Below are positions 16,240 to 24,809 of a DNA stretch of 64,000 bases, piece after piece. Source of the stretch: Acetobacteraceae bacterium (GTDB lineage Bacteria; Pseudomonadota; Alphaproteobacteria; Acetobacterales; Acetobacteraceae); contig JAIXWG010000070.1 of NCBI GenBank assembly GCA_027482245.1, forward strand, positions 59,159 through 123,158, read 5' to 3'. The position numbers and the translations under genes are program-made. Each line of letters begins with the position of its first letter. Position 1 is the first letter of the stretch. Below the pieces are notes generated by a model. The model was not told the DNA's origin and did not search any database. It saw only the letters and a list, made by a program, of their open reading frames with translations.

Positions 16240-17532
16240 ATGCCCCCTTCGACAGCGCCGCGCGCCGGCGCGCCCCCATCCCCCGACAGGCTGTTCCGCG
16301 CCGCCGCCCTGAAGCAGATCAACAGCCCGGAGGACCTCGACCGACTGATCCATGTCACCCGCCCCATCGGCTGGGTAGCGGGGGTCGCGCTGGCGCTGAT
16401 GCTGGCCGGCGTCGTCGCCTGGAGCATCCTGGGCGAGTTGCCGAGCCGGGTGGCCGGCCACGGCCTTCTGCTGCCGAAGGGCGGGCGGGTGGTGGAGGTG
16501 CAGGCGCGCGGCAATGGCGTGCTGGTCAGCATGCTGGTCACCGTGGGCGACCGGGTGGAGGCGGGGCAGCCCCTGGCCCGGCTGGAGCGGACCGAGGGCG
16601 CGCGCGAATTGTCCACGCTGCGCGCCCAGCGCGACGACCGCGCCCGCGAATTGGCGCTGACCGAGGCGGCGGTGGAGGCGGAGCAGCGCGCGCGCGGCGA
16701 AGGCTCGGCCCGGCAGCGCAGCGCGCTGGAACTGCGGGTCGAATTCGGCCGCGCGCGGGAAGCGACGCTGCGTGAGCGGCTGTCGAGCACGGAGGCGCTG
16801 TTCCGCCAGCAACTCGTCACCCGCAACCAGCTGGTCGGCGTGCAGAACGAGCTGGCGACGACGCGCCAGGACCTGTCGAACGCGGCATCCGACCTCGCGC
16901 GGCTGGATTCGGAGACGCTTGAACTCGGCCGTTCGCAGCAGGAACGCCTGCGGGAGCGCCGCCGGCAGGTGCAGGAACTCGAAAGCCGGATCGCCGACAC
17001 CGAGGCGCAGCAGGCGGATGAGCTGGTGCTGCGCGCGACGGAGCCGGGCGTCGTCGTCGAAATGCGCAGCAGCGCCGGCATGCTGGTGCGCCAGGGCCAG
17101 GCCCTGCTGGCACTGGAACAGCAGGGCGACGGGCTGGAGATGGCCGCCTTCGTCGAGAGCCAGTTCGGCAAGCAGCTCCAGCGCGGGATGGAGGCGCGCA
17201 TCGCCGTCTCCTCCGCGCGGCGTGAGCATTTCGGCATGCTGGTCGGCGACGTCACCTCGGTCAGCGATTTTCCGCTGTCGCTGGAGGCATTGCGGGCGAT
17301 CATCCACAACGATGCGCTGGCCCAGTCCTTCATGCGCGCGGGCCCGCCCTTCCTCGTGCGGCTCGAGATCCAGCGCGATCCGACGACGTTGTCGGGCTAT
17401 CGCTGGACTTCCGACCGCGGCGAATTGGTCACGCTGTCGAGCGGCATACCCTCGACTGTCGAGATCATCACCGGCCGGCGCCGCCCCATCGCCCTGGTGA
17501 TCCCGGCGTTGCGCGAATGGCTGAGCCTTTGA
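16240..17532 (+). CDS. NHLP-system HlyD-type adaptor (membrane fusion) protein
   Basis: A 430-residue inner-membrane periplasmic adaptor for peptide export. A single transmembrane segment lies at about residues 44-65 (GWVAGVALALMLAGVVAW) and is followed by the first biotinyl-lipoyl-like half (VVEVQARGNGVLVSMLVTVGDRVEAGQPL). A long coiled-coil rich in Ala, Arg, Glu and Gln occupies about residues 110-260. The second lipoyl half (LRATEPGVVVEMRSSAGMLV) comes next. It matches the type found beside NHLP exporters. It overlaps the downstream exporter by 16 bases and probably forms one complex with both ABC proteins. An outer-membrane TolC partner is not encoded nearby. Confidence 0.85.
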   Translation: MPPSTAPRAGAPPSPDRLFRAAALKQINSPEDLDRLIHVTRPIGWVAGVALALMLAGVVAWSILGELPSRVAGHGLLLPKGGRVVEVQARGNGVLVSMLVTVGDRVEAGQPLARLERTEGARELSTLRAQRDDRARELALTEAAVEAEQRARGEGSARQRSALELRVEFGRAREATLRERLSSTEALFRQQLVTRNQLVGVQNELATTRQDLSNAASDLARLDSETLELGRSQQERLRERRRQVQELESRIADTEAQQADELVLRATEPGVVVEMRSSAGMLVRQGQALLALEQQGDGLEMAAFVESQFGKQLQRGMEARIAVSSARREHFGMLVGDVTSVSDFPLSLEALRAIIHNDALAQSFMRAGPPFLVRLEIQRDPTTLSGYRWTSDRGELVTLSSGIPSTVEIITGRRRPIALVIPALREWLSL

Positions 17533-19763
17533 GCGCAGAAGCCGCGCCCGACACCGCCACCCCGGTCCATCCGCCGGGCACGCTCGCGAAGCCAGGCCGG
17601 CGCCGCGTCGTGCCGACCGTGCTGCAGATGGAGGCGACGGAATGCGGCGCGGCCTCACTCGCCATGGTCCTTGCCCATCACGGGCGGTGGCTGCCGCTGG
17701 AGGAGTTGCGCAGCGCCTGCGGCGTGTCGCGCGACGGATCGAAGGCCGCCAACATCCTGCGTGCCGCGCGCCGCTACGGCCTCGTCGCCAAGGGCTACCG
17801 CGTGGAGATGGAGGCGCTGCCGCGCAGCGTCTTCCCGCTCATCCTGTTCTGGAAGTTCAACCATTTCGTCGTGCTGGAAGGCATCCAGACCGGCACCGGC
17901 GCCGCCTGGATCAACGACCCCGCCAGCGGCCAGCGGCTTGTCCCCGCCGATGAATTCTCCGCCGACTTCACGGGCCTCGTCCTGGCGTTCCAGCCGCTGC
18001 CGGGCTTCCGCCGCGGCGGGTCCGCGCCTTCGATCCTGCGCGGCATGGCATCCCGCCTCGGCCGTTCGGCGAAGCATGTGCAGTTGCTGGCGCTGCTGCA
18101 TGTCGGGCTGATGATCCCGGGCCTCGCCTTCCCGATGCTGACGCAGGTCTTCGTGGACGAGGTCCTGCTGCCCGCTTCCCCCAACTGGTTCGTCCCCCTG
18201 TTGCTCGGCCTCGGCCTGACGGTGCTGATCCGCGCCGGGCTGACGGCGTTGCAGGGCGCGCTGGTGATGCGCCTTGAAGGCAAGCTCGCGGTGGTGGAGG
18301 CGTCGCGCCTGATCTGGCACCTGCTGCGCGTGCCGGTGGAGTTCTTCGCGCTGCGCTATGTCGGCGACCTTGCCGCCCGCCTCGGCTCGGCGGAGCGGGT
18401 GACGCGGCTGCTGGCGAACCAGGCCGGCGTCGCGCTGGCCGCGGTGATCGCGCTGTTCGCCTACGGTACCGCGATGCTGCTCTATGACGCGGTGCTTGCC
18501 GTCGTCGCGCTCATGCTGATCCTCGGCAACACGCTGTTCCTGTGGCTCGTGTGGCGGTGGCAGGAGGAAAGCTCCCGCCGGCTGGTGCGGGAGATGGGGC
18601 GCGTGGCCGGTGCCTCCGTGTCCATGCTCGCGATGATCGAAACGACGAAGGCGGGGGGGCGGGAGACGGAGGCGTTCAGCCGCTGGGCGGGCTTCCAGGC
18701 CGCCTACCTGAACGCGCAGCAGGACCATGGCCGGCTGGCCGCCCTGCTGGCCGCCGTGCCGCCCGTCATGGCCCGGCTGACGGATGTGGCAATCCTCGGC
18801 GTCGGCGGTCTCGCGGTCATGCGCGGCGAGATGACGGTAGGTGCCCTCATCGCCTTCCAGGCGCTGGCCAGCGGCCTGGCGGCGCCGGTGGGGGATTTGA
18901 CGCGCCTCGGTGCCTCCCTCTCCGCGATGAAGGGGGAGCTCGCGCGGCTGGATGACGTGCTGCATCACGGCCTGGCGCCGGGCCTTGCCACGCCGGCCCT
19001 GCTGGCTGCGCCGCCGCCGCGCCGGCTTTCGGGCCGGCTGGAGTTGCGCGACGTGACCTACGGCTATTCGCGCCTCGCCCCGCCGCTGATCGATGGCATC
19101 AGCCTGGTGCTGGAACCCGGCGCGCGCGTCGCGCTGGTGGGCGGTTCGGGCAGCGGCAAGTCCACGCTCGGGCGGCTGGCCGCGGGGCTGCATGCGCCGT
19201 GGTCCGGCGCGGTGCTGCTGGACGGCACGCCGATCGGCGCCATCCCGCCATCGACCCTCGCCGCCAACCTCAGCTTCGTCGACCAGTCGGTGTTCCTGTT
19301 CGGCGGTACGGTGCGCGACAACCTCACGCTCTGGGACCCGACGCTGCCAGACGCCGCGCTGATCCGCGCGCTGGCCGACGCGCAACTGCTGGAGACGATC
19401 GAGGCGCGGCGCGGGCGGCTTGATTCCACGGTGCTGGAATTCGGCGGCAACTTCTCCGGCGGCCAGCGGCAGCGGCTGGAGATCGCCCGCGCGCTCTGCG
19501 GCGATCCGTCGCTGCTCATCCTCGATGAGGCGACGGCGGCGCTGGACCCGATGGTGGAGGAGCGGCTGGAACAGGCGCTGCGCCGCCGCGGGTGCGCGAC
19601 GCTGGTGATCGCGCATCGCCTGTCCACGATCCGCGACGCGGACGAGATCATCGTGCTGGATCGCGGCCGCATCGCCCAGCGAGGCCGGCATGAGGAACTG
19701 TCGGCGGCCAAGGGACCCTACGCCACGCTGATGCAGGCCAGCGCGAAGGGCAAGGACGCATGA
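17517..19763 (+). CDS. NHLP-system ABC exporter with C39 peptidase domain
   Basis: A 748-residue peptidase-containing ABC transporter that should cut the leader after the double glycine and export the core. The N-terminal C39 peptidase (about 30-160) has catalytic C43 in ATECGAASLAM, H116 in FNHFVVLEG and the Asp of INDPASG. A membrane domain with about six helices follows (roughly 180-470). The C-terminal ATPase has Walker A GGSGSGKST, signature FSGGQRQRLE and Walker B LLILDEATAAL. The ATG at 17517 lies inside the end of the HlyD gene, and the stop overlaps the next gene's ATG (ATGA), so the export genes are tightly coupled. Confidence 0.92.
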   Translation: MAEPLSAEAAPDTATPVHPPGTLAKPGRRRVVPTVLQMEATECGAASLAMVLAHHGRWLPLEELRSACGVSRDGSKAANILRAARRYGLVAKGYRVEMEALPRSVFPLILFWKFNHFVVLEGIQTGTGAAWINDPASGQRLVPADEFSADFTGLVLAFQPLPGFRRGGSAPSILRGMASRLGRSAKHVQLLALLHVGLMIPGLAFPMLTQVFVDEVLLPASPNWFVPLLLGLGLTVLIRAGLTALQGALVMRLEGKLAVVEASRLIWHLLRVPVEFFALRYVGDLAARLGSAERVTRLLANQAGVALAAVIALFAYGTAMLLYDAVLAVVALMLILGNTLFLWLVWRWQEESSRRLVREMGRVAGASVSMLAMIETTKAGGRETEAFSRWAGFQAAYLNAQQDHGRLAALLAAVPPVMARLTDVAILGVGGLAVMRGEMTVGALIAFQALASGLAAPVGDLTRLGASLSAMKGELARLDDVLHHGLAPGLATPALLAAPPPRRLSGRLELRDVTYGYSRLAPPLIDGISLVLEPGARVALVGGSGSGKSTLGRLAAGLHAPWSGAVLLDGTPIGAIPPSTLAANLSFVDQSVFLFGGTVRDNLTLWDPTLPDAALIRALADAQLLETIEARRGRLDSTVLEFGGNFSGGQRQRLEIARALCGDPSLLILDEATAALDPMVEERLEQALRRRGCATLVIAHRLSTIRDADEIIVLDRGRIAQRGRHEELSAAKGPYATLMQASAKGKDA

Positions 19764-22723
19764 GCGTGGGCACGCTCGGCGAGGCTTCCATGGCGAAGGC
19801 ACGCAGTCTGGCGCAGCGGCTCGGCGCCGAGCACTTCACCAGCCTCGATGGCCGGGTGGTTGAGCTCGATGACCCGGAGACGGTCTGGCTGGTGCTGGCG
19901 GGCCGGGTGGACGTGCAGGCGGTGCCGCGACAGGGGGCGGAGGTCGCGGGCCTCGGCCAGCACCTGTTCGAGGCGGGACCGAACCACCTGATGCCGGGCA
20001 CCCTGCCGCAGCCGTTGGAGGACGGCGATGCGCAGACCCTGGCGCTGCGCGGGCGCTGCGGCGCCGGCACGGTGCTGGCCCGTACGACGCGTTCGCGACT
20101 GCTGGCACTCTCCCTCGACCTGGATGCTCTGGTCGCCATCGAGCATTGGGTGGAATCGCTCGCCACCGCCGCGTCGCCACAGCCCCGCGCCCTGGCCACC
20201 GGGCTGCTGGAGGCCGATCCGCGTCAGGCGCTGCCGGCGGGCGCGGTGCTCTGCGCCCCGCATGGCAGCATCGTCTGGGCGGAGGTGACGGAGGGCCTCG
20301 TCCACGCCCTGGGCAACGAGGCTCTGCCGCTGCGCCCGGGCGACCCGGCCTGGCCGCTGACCGAGACGACATGGCTGGGCCTGCCGCAGGCATCCGTGCT
20401 GACCGGCCACCTGACGCCGGCGCGCATGGCGAGCGGCGCGATCTGGAGGGACGTCGATGCCTTCGGCGCCCTGGTGCTGCGCCACCTCGCCGGCGTGCAG
20501 CGCGACCGGGTGGCGGCGTCGCTGGACCGCCAGGGGCGCCGGACGGCCTGGACGCAGCGCCGCTTCATCGAGGGTCTGGCCGCGCTGGGCCGTTCGGTCG
20601 ATGAGCGCCTGTCGCTGCCGCCCGAACCCTTCGAGGCAGGGGATGGCTGGGTCGATGCCTTCACGGTCGTCGCCGAGGCCAGCGGCATCGACACGCAAGC
20701 CGTAGCCTTGCGCAACGCCGGCCAGCATGGCGCCGATCTTGAGACGGCGGCGCTCGCGGCGGGCGTTGTGTTCCGGCGCGTCGCTTTGAACGGGGAGTGG
20801 TGGAAGCGGGACCACGGCCCGCTTCTGGGCTTCCTGAAGCAGGCGGATGCCAAGGGTGCGCAGAGCGCCGTGGCGCTACTGCCGGCGGGCCCTGGGCGCT
20901 ACCGCATGCTGGAGGCGCCCCTGGCGCCTGGGTCGGTCGTGACGGCGGCCGAGGCGGCGGCGCTGGAGCCGCATGCGCTGATGATCTACCGGCCGATGCC
21001 GGCGCGGATCCGCAGGCTGGCGGAGATGCTGCACTTCGCCGCGCGCGGCACGGGGCCGGATCTGCGCACGGTCCTGCTGATGGGGCTGCTGACGGGGCTG
21101 CTCGGCCTGCTGACCCCCATCGCCAGCGGCTGGCTGATGGAGACCGTGCTGCCGCGTGCGGATTACGGCCTGCATCTCGCGGTGATCGGCGGGCTGGTCG
21201 CCGCGGCGCTGGGCGTCGCCGCCTTCGCGGTGGTGCAGAGCATCGCCGTATCCCGCGTGCAGGCACGTGTCGACCTGGCGGGGGAGGCGTCGGTCTGGAA
21301 TCGCCTCCTGCGGTTGCGCGTGCGCTTCTTCCGTGGCCACGCGACCGGTGACCTGGCCAACCGGGCTCTCGGCATCTCCGAGATCCGCCGCGCCGTCACG
21401 GGGGCGGCCACCAGCTCCCTCCTGTCGGGATTCTTCTCGCTGCTGAGTGGCGGATTGCTGTTCTGGTACAGCACGCGGCTGGCGCTGATCGCGCTGACCT
21501 TCACCTTTGTGGTGGTGCTGCTGCAGGTCGGGCTGTTCGTCATGCAGCTCTCGCGCCAGCGCAAGGTGGCGGAGGCGCAGGGCCGCAACGACGCGCTCGG
21601 CTTCGAGACCCTTTCCGCCATGACGAAGTTGCGCGCAGCGGCAGCGGAGCCGCGCGCCTTCGCGCGCTGGAGCACCGGCTTTGCGGCGTTGTCGGGCCAC
21701 CGGCTGTCGGTCGCGCGCATCGACACGCTGCGCAACGTGCTGGCCGGCGCGATCCCGCTGGTGGGAACGGGCCTGCTCTGGATCGGTGCGGTCGGCGGCA
21801 CGGAGGAGGCGCGGGAGACGGCGCTCGGCCTTGGTGCCTTCGTCGCCTTTCAATCGGCCTTCGGCAACTTCCTCGGCGGCATCCTCAATCTCGTGCGCGC
21901 GGGGGAGGCGCTGTTCGGCGTGGCGCCGCTATGGGAACGCATGCGGCCGATCCTGGACGCCGAGCCGGAGACCGGGATCGGGCGGGAATCGCCCGGCACG
22001 CTGCGCGGGGCGCTCAGCCTGTCCCAGGTCAGCTTCCGATATGCACCGGACCAGCCGCCCGCGCTGGGCGGGATCAACCTGACCATCGCGGCCGGCGAGT
22101 ATGTGGCCCTCGTCGGCCCATCGGGGTCCGGCAAGTCTACATTGGTGCGGCTGCTGCTGGGGCTGGAGCAGCCCGACAACGGCGCCGTCTATGTCGATGG
22201 CATGGACCTGGCGACGCTGGACCTGATGGCGATGCGCCAGCAGATCGGCGTCGTGCTGCAGGGCGGGCAGGTGACCGCGGGATCGATCCTGGAGAATATC
22301 CTGGGCGCCGCGCCGCTGCCGGAGGAAGCGGCCTGGGAAGCCGCGCGGCAGGCCGGCATCGCGCAGGACATCCGCGACATGCCGATGCGCATGCAGACCG
22401 TGGTGTCGGAGCGCGGCGAAGGCCTTTCCGGCGGTCAGCGCCAGCGCCTGCTGATCGCCCGCGCCTTGGTCCGCCGGCCACGCATCCTGATCTTCGACGA
22501 GGCGACGAGCGCGCTGGACAACGCCACTCAATCCGCTGTGAAGGAGACGCTGGACCAGCTCAACATCACCCGCGTCGTCGTGGCGCACCGGCTGAGCACG
22601 ATCCGCGACGTGCACCGCATCGTCGTGCTGGAGGAGGGCCGGATCGTCGAAAGCGGCAGCCATGACGCGCTGATCGAGTCCGGCGGGATGTTCGCGCAAC
22701 TCGCGGCGCGGCAGATTGCCTGA
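19760..22723 (+). CDS. NHLP-system ABC exporter permease/ATPase, second subunit
   Basis: A 987-residue ABC half-transporter lacking a peptidase. It has a long N-terminal region of about 420 residues without recognisable catalytic motifs, which is characteristic of the second NHLP exporter subunit. About six membrane segments lie between roughly 430 and 730. The ATPase domain has Walker A GPSGSGKST, the signature LSGGQRQRLL and Walker B ILIFDEATSAL. It overlaps the peptidase-exporter gene by 4 bases and probably pairs with it. It is the last gene of the island; transposase debris follows within about 130 bases. Confidence 0.9.
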   Translation: MSVGTLGEASMAKARSLAQRLGAEHFTSLDGRVVELDDPETVWLVLAGRVDVQAVPRQGAEVAGLGQHLFEAGPNHLMPGTLPQPLEDGDAQTLALRGRCGAGTVLARTTRSRLLALSLDLDALVAIEHWVESLATAASPQPRALATGLLEADPRQALPAGAVLCAPHGSIVWAEVTEGLVHALGNEALPLRPGDPAWPLTETTWLGLPQASVLTGHLTPARMASGAIWRDVDAFGALVLRHLAGVQRDRVAASLDRQGRRTAWTQRRFIEGLAALGRSVDERLSLPPEPFEAGDGWVDAFTVVAEASGIDTQAVALRNAGQHGADLETAALAAGVVFRRVALNGEWWKRDHGPLLGFLKQADAKGAQSAVALLPAGPGRYRMLEAPLAPGSVVTAAEAAALEPHALMIYRPMPARIRRLAEMLHFAARGTGPDLRTVLLMGLLTGLLGLLTPIASGWLMETVLPRADYGLHLAVIGGLVAAALGVAAFAVVQSIAVSRVQARVDLAGEASVWNRLLRLRVRFFRGHATGDLANRALGISEIRRAVTGAATSSLLSGFFSLLSGGLLFWYSTRLALIALTFTFVVVLLQVGLFVMQLSRQRKVAEAQGRNDALGFETLSAMTKLRAAAAEPRAFARWSTGFAALSGHRLSVARIDTLRNVLAGAIPLVGTGLLWIGAVGGTEEARETALGLGAFVAFQSAFGNFLGGILNLVRAGEALFGVAPLWERMRPILDAEPETGIGRESPGTLRGALSLSQVSFRYAPDQPPALGGINLTIAAGEYVALVGPSGSGKSTLVRLLLGLEQPDNGAVYVDGMDLATLDLMAMRQQIGVVLQGGQVTAGSILENILGAAPLPEEAAWEAARQAGIAQDIRDMPMRMQTVVSERGEGLSGGQRQRLLIARALVRRPRILIFDEATSALDNATQSAVKETLDQLNITRVVVAHRLSTIRDVHRIVVLEEGRIVESGSHDALIESGGMFAQLAARQIA

Positions 22724-22854
22724 CACGAGGAGGCCTGGTCGCACGCTGTTCGCTGCGTGCGTTGGGCATCCGGCCTGCTTCCGGTTAGGTGGACTGGCGT
22801 GCGTCCCTCGGAGTGGACAGCTTCAGACTGCTGTCTTGACCGTCTGGCGTGCGT

Positions 22855-23298
22855 GTTGCTCTTCGAGCCGGTCAGGCCGTGGGCGGCCAGCAGCGCATGA
22901 TAAGTCTCGGATGCGTCTTGCGAAGCGCGAGAGGCTCATCAGCGCGCACCCTCGGCTGACGGAGAGGCCACGCGGCCGGTGACGACGGAGATGCTCGCGC
23001 TTCTCGGCCGGGGAGCATGCTTCAAAGCCCCCTTTGGCAACTCGATCTCCAGCGCTTGGCGCCCGGCCATCCGATCGAGCGCCGCAATCCTGGCTTCGTA
23101 TTCCTGCAGCAGGTTGGCCGCCAGGACGCCGCCGTCCAGCGCACCGGGCTTGAACTCGCCGACCCATGTCCGGATCAACTGCCGCGAGATGTCGTGCCGC
23201 TGCGCCATGGCATGCAGCGCCTCGCCTGCGATGAATTCCTCAGCAACCTGGCGCTTGAACGCCGCGCCATGAGACCGCTGCTTCGTCATGACTTCCAT
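22855..23298 (-). mobile_element. IS3-family insertion sequence remnant
   Basis: A deleted IS3-family element (IS51-like) closing the RiPP island. The orfA part (22939-23298) is nearly whole. Beyond its stop the minus strand reads a piece containing ASETYHALLAAHGLTGS (about 22855-22916), which matches an internal part of orfB (normally followed by SMSR-GNP-DNA). Most of orfB and visible terminal repeats are missing. Confidence 0.75.
22939..23298 (-). pseudogene. IS3-family transposase OrfA
   Basis: A 119-residue reading frame for the small helix-turn-helix protein of an IS3-family element. It starts MEVMTKQRSHGAAFKRQ, has HDISRQLIRTWVGEF in the recognition region, then a leucine-zipper-like segment (LLQEYEARIAALDRMAGRQ) and the LPKGALKHA end. 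It should need programmed frameshifting with orfB, which is reduced to a fragment here, so it is non-functional as an element although the frame itself is open. Confidence 0.8.
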
Positions 23299-23557
23299 CC
23301 TCCGGAAGCCCGGCCAGGTGGGTCAATTCAAATTGCCAATCCTGTCCACACCCAGGGGCGCACTCCACGCCCGGAACCAGGGCTGCGGCTTGCCGCACCG
23401 CGAACACGGCCGCCGCTCGCCGACCTTTTCCTCGGAGCCGCGCGCAGAGTGGCGCGGGAACTCGACGCGGAACCTCAGCTCCGCTTTCCGTGCATCGCGG
23501 ATGGTTCGATGCCGTTCGGAGACAGTCAGTGATCGCCTGGATTGGCGTACGCTCGAC
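23299..23557. other. Intergenic debris between IS remnant and Bug receptor gene
   Basis: No intact gene. The minus strand contains a short Cys-pair segment (PCSRCGKPQPWFRAW) that looks like part of a zinc-ribbon protein, but it is too short and unsupported to name. The region is probably a mosaic of decayed mobile DNA. Confidence 0.35.
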
Positions 23558-24529
23558 TCATTCGATGCGCGCTCCGGAAATCCGCACCACCTCGCGTCCG
23601 CGATCCAGGTCGGTTGACAGAAAATCCCGGAATGCATCGGGGCCCAGGCCGATGATGCTGGTGCCATCAGCCGTCACGCGGGCGCGGAAGGCAGGATCAG
23701 CCAGTGCATCCTGCACAGCCTGATTGAGGCGCGCGACAATCGGAGCCGGCAGGCGGGCCGGGCCGAGCAAGCCCATCCAGCTGAAATAGTCGAAGCCCGG
23801 ACTCGTCGCCGACAAGGCAGGCACATCGGGAAGCTGCGCAACGCGATCCACCGACGTGACGGCGATGGCGCGAAGCTGGCCCGCCCGGATGAGCGGCAAG
23901 GCGACCTGCAGTTGCGGCATGCCGAACATGACGGTTCCTGCCCGGACTGCGTTGACGATTTCCGGCGCGCCACGGAACGGGATGTGCTCGGCCTCGGTGC
24001 CGGTCTTGGCGAGGAACAGGGCCACCGTGAGATGGGCTGCGCTGCCGAAGCCGCCCGACGCGTACGGGGTGCGCGGATCCGCCTTCAGGGCCGCGATCAG
24101 GTCGGCCGTGGATCGGATTGGGCTGTCGGCGCGAACGATCACGACGTTTGGCATGCTGAAGGCAAGCGTGATGGGCGCAAGATCCTGCACCGGATCGTAG
24201 TCCACGCGCGCATAGAGTGCCAGGTTCACGGACAGTGATCCGGTACCCCAAAGCAGCGTGTACCCATCCGCCGGCGCCTGTCGCGCAACGTAGGAAAAGC
24301 CCAGATTGCCGGCCGCACCCGGTCGGTTCTCCACCACCATGGTCTGGCCGATGCCTCGTCCCATGGTTTCGGCGAGCTGGCGTGCGTTGATGTCGGGAGC
24401 CGAGCCGGGAGTGAAGGGGACAACGAGGCGAACCGGGCGCGCCGGCCAGGCTTCCTGAGCGCGGGCGAGGCGCGGTGAGGGAAGCGCCGCGAATGCCGCG
24501 ATGACGATGTGTCGGCGATCGATGGGCAC
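23558..24529 (-). CDS. Bug/TctC-family periplasmic solute receptor
   Basis: A 323-residue periplasmic binding protein of the tripartite tricarboxylate transporter receptor (Bug) family. The signal peptide spans about the first 24 residues (cut after ARA). The mature start EAWPARPVRLVVPFTPGSAPD and the VVENRPGAAGN, ADGYTLLWG and FRGAPEIVNAV segments are hallmarks. Bug proteins bind carboxylated or amidic small solutes. No TctA/TctB membrane genes are near. It is divergent from a sulfatase gene, so its ligand may be a sulfated or desulfated substrate of that enzyme (inference). Confidence 0.92.
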   Translation of the reverse strand: MPIDRRHIVIAAFAALPSPRLARAQEAWPARPVRLVVPFTPGSAPDINARQLAETMGRGIGQTMVVENRPGAAGNLGFSYVARQAPADGYTLLWGTGSLSVNLALYARVDYDPVQDLAPITLAFSMPNVVIVRADSPIRSTADLIAALKADPRTPYASGGFGSAAHLTVALFLAKTGTEAEHIPFRGAPEIVNAVRAGTVMFGMPQLQVALPLIRAGQLRAIAVTSVDRVAQLPDVPALSATSPGFDYFSWMGLLGPARLPAPIVARLNQAVQDALADPAFRARVTADGTSIIGLGPDAFRDFLSTDLDRGREVVRISGARIE

Positions 24530-24809
24530 TGATCATTTCCTCCGTCGCCTCTTCTGGGCGACATGATGGCCAGGCGCAGCCGCGACGCAGGGGAGGGAGG
24601 TGCGGTTGCGGCACCGCGGGCCGCCTCGCTTGCGCTGCGACCGAGCGGATAGCCCCCTTCAGCCGACGCGCCCTGGAACGTCCGTGCCTGTTGACATGCG
24701 GGCACTCTACAGGAGGCTTCGAGGCGTTCAAAGGGGTGGGGAGGCGGATCATGTTGACATGATGGGCCGATCCCGCAATCGTCCTGTGAACTGCAGAGAT
24801 TGGCGCGCC

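Noticed and set aside
10924..22723. A second precursor peptide in the RiPP island
   Set aside because: No other GG-motif NHLP leader or small Cys/Ser/Thr-rich frame with a ribosome site was found in the gaps.
22724..23700. Duplicate of the tRNA-Met 3' end as an attachment site at the far edge of the RiPP island
   Set aside because: I searched by eye and found no matching run; integrase genes are also absent.
24600..24809. Extension of the first sulfatase to an upstream ATG at 24600
   Set aside because: It adds 70 Arg-rich residues without a signal peptide, whereas the family starts just before the metal-binding Asp reached from 24810.
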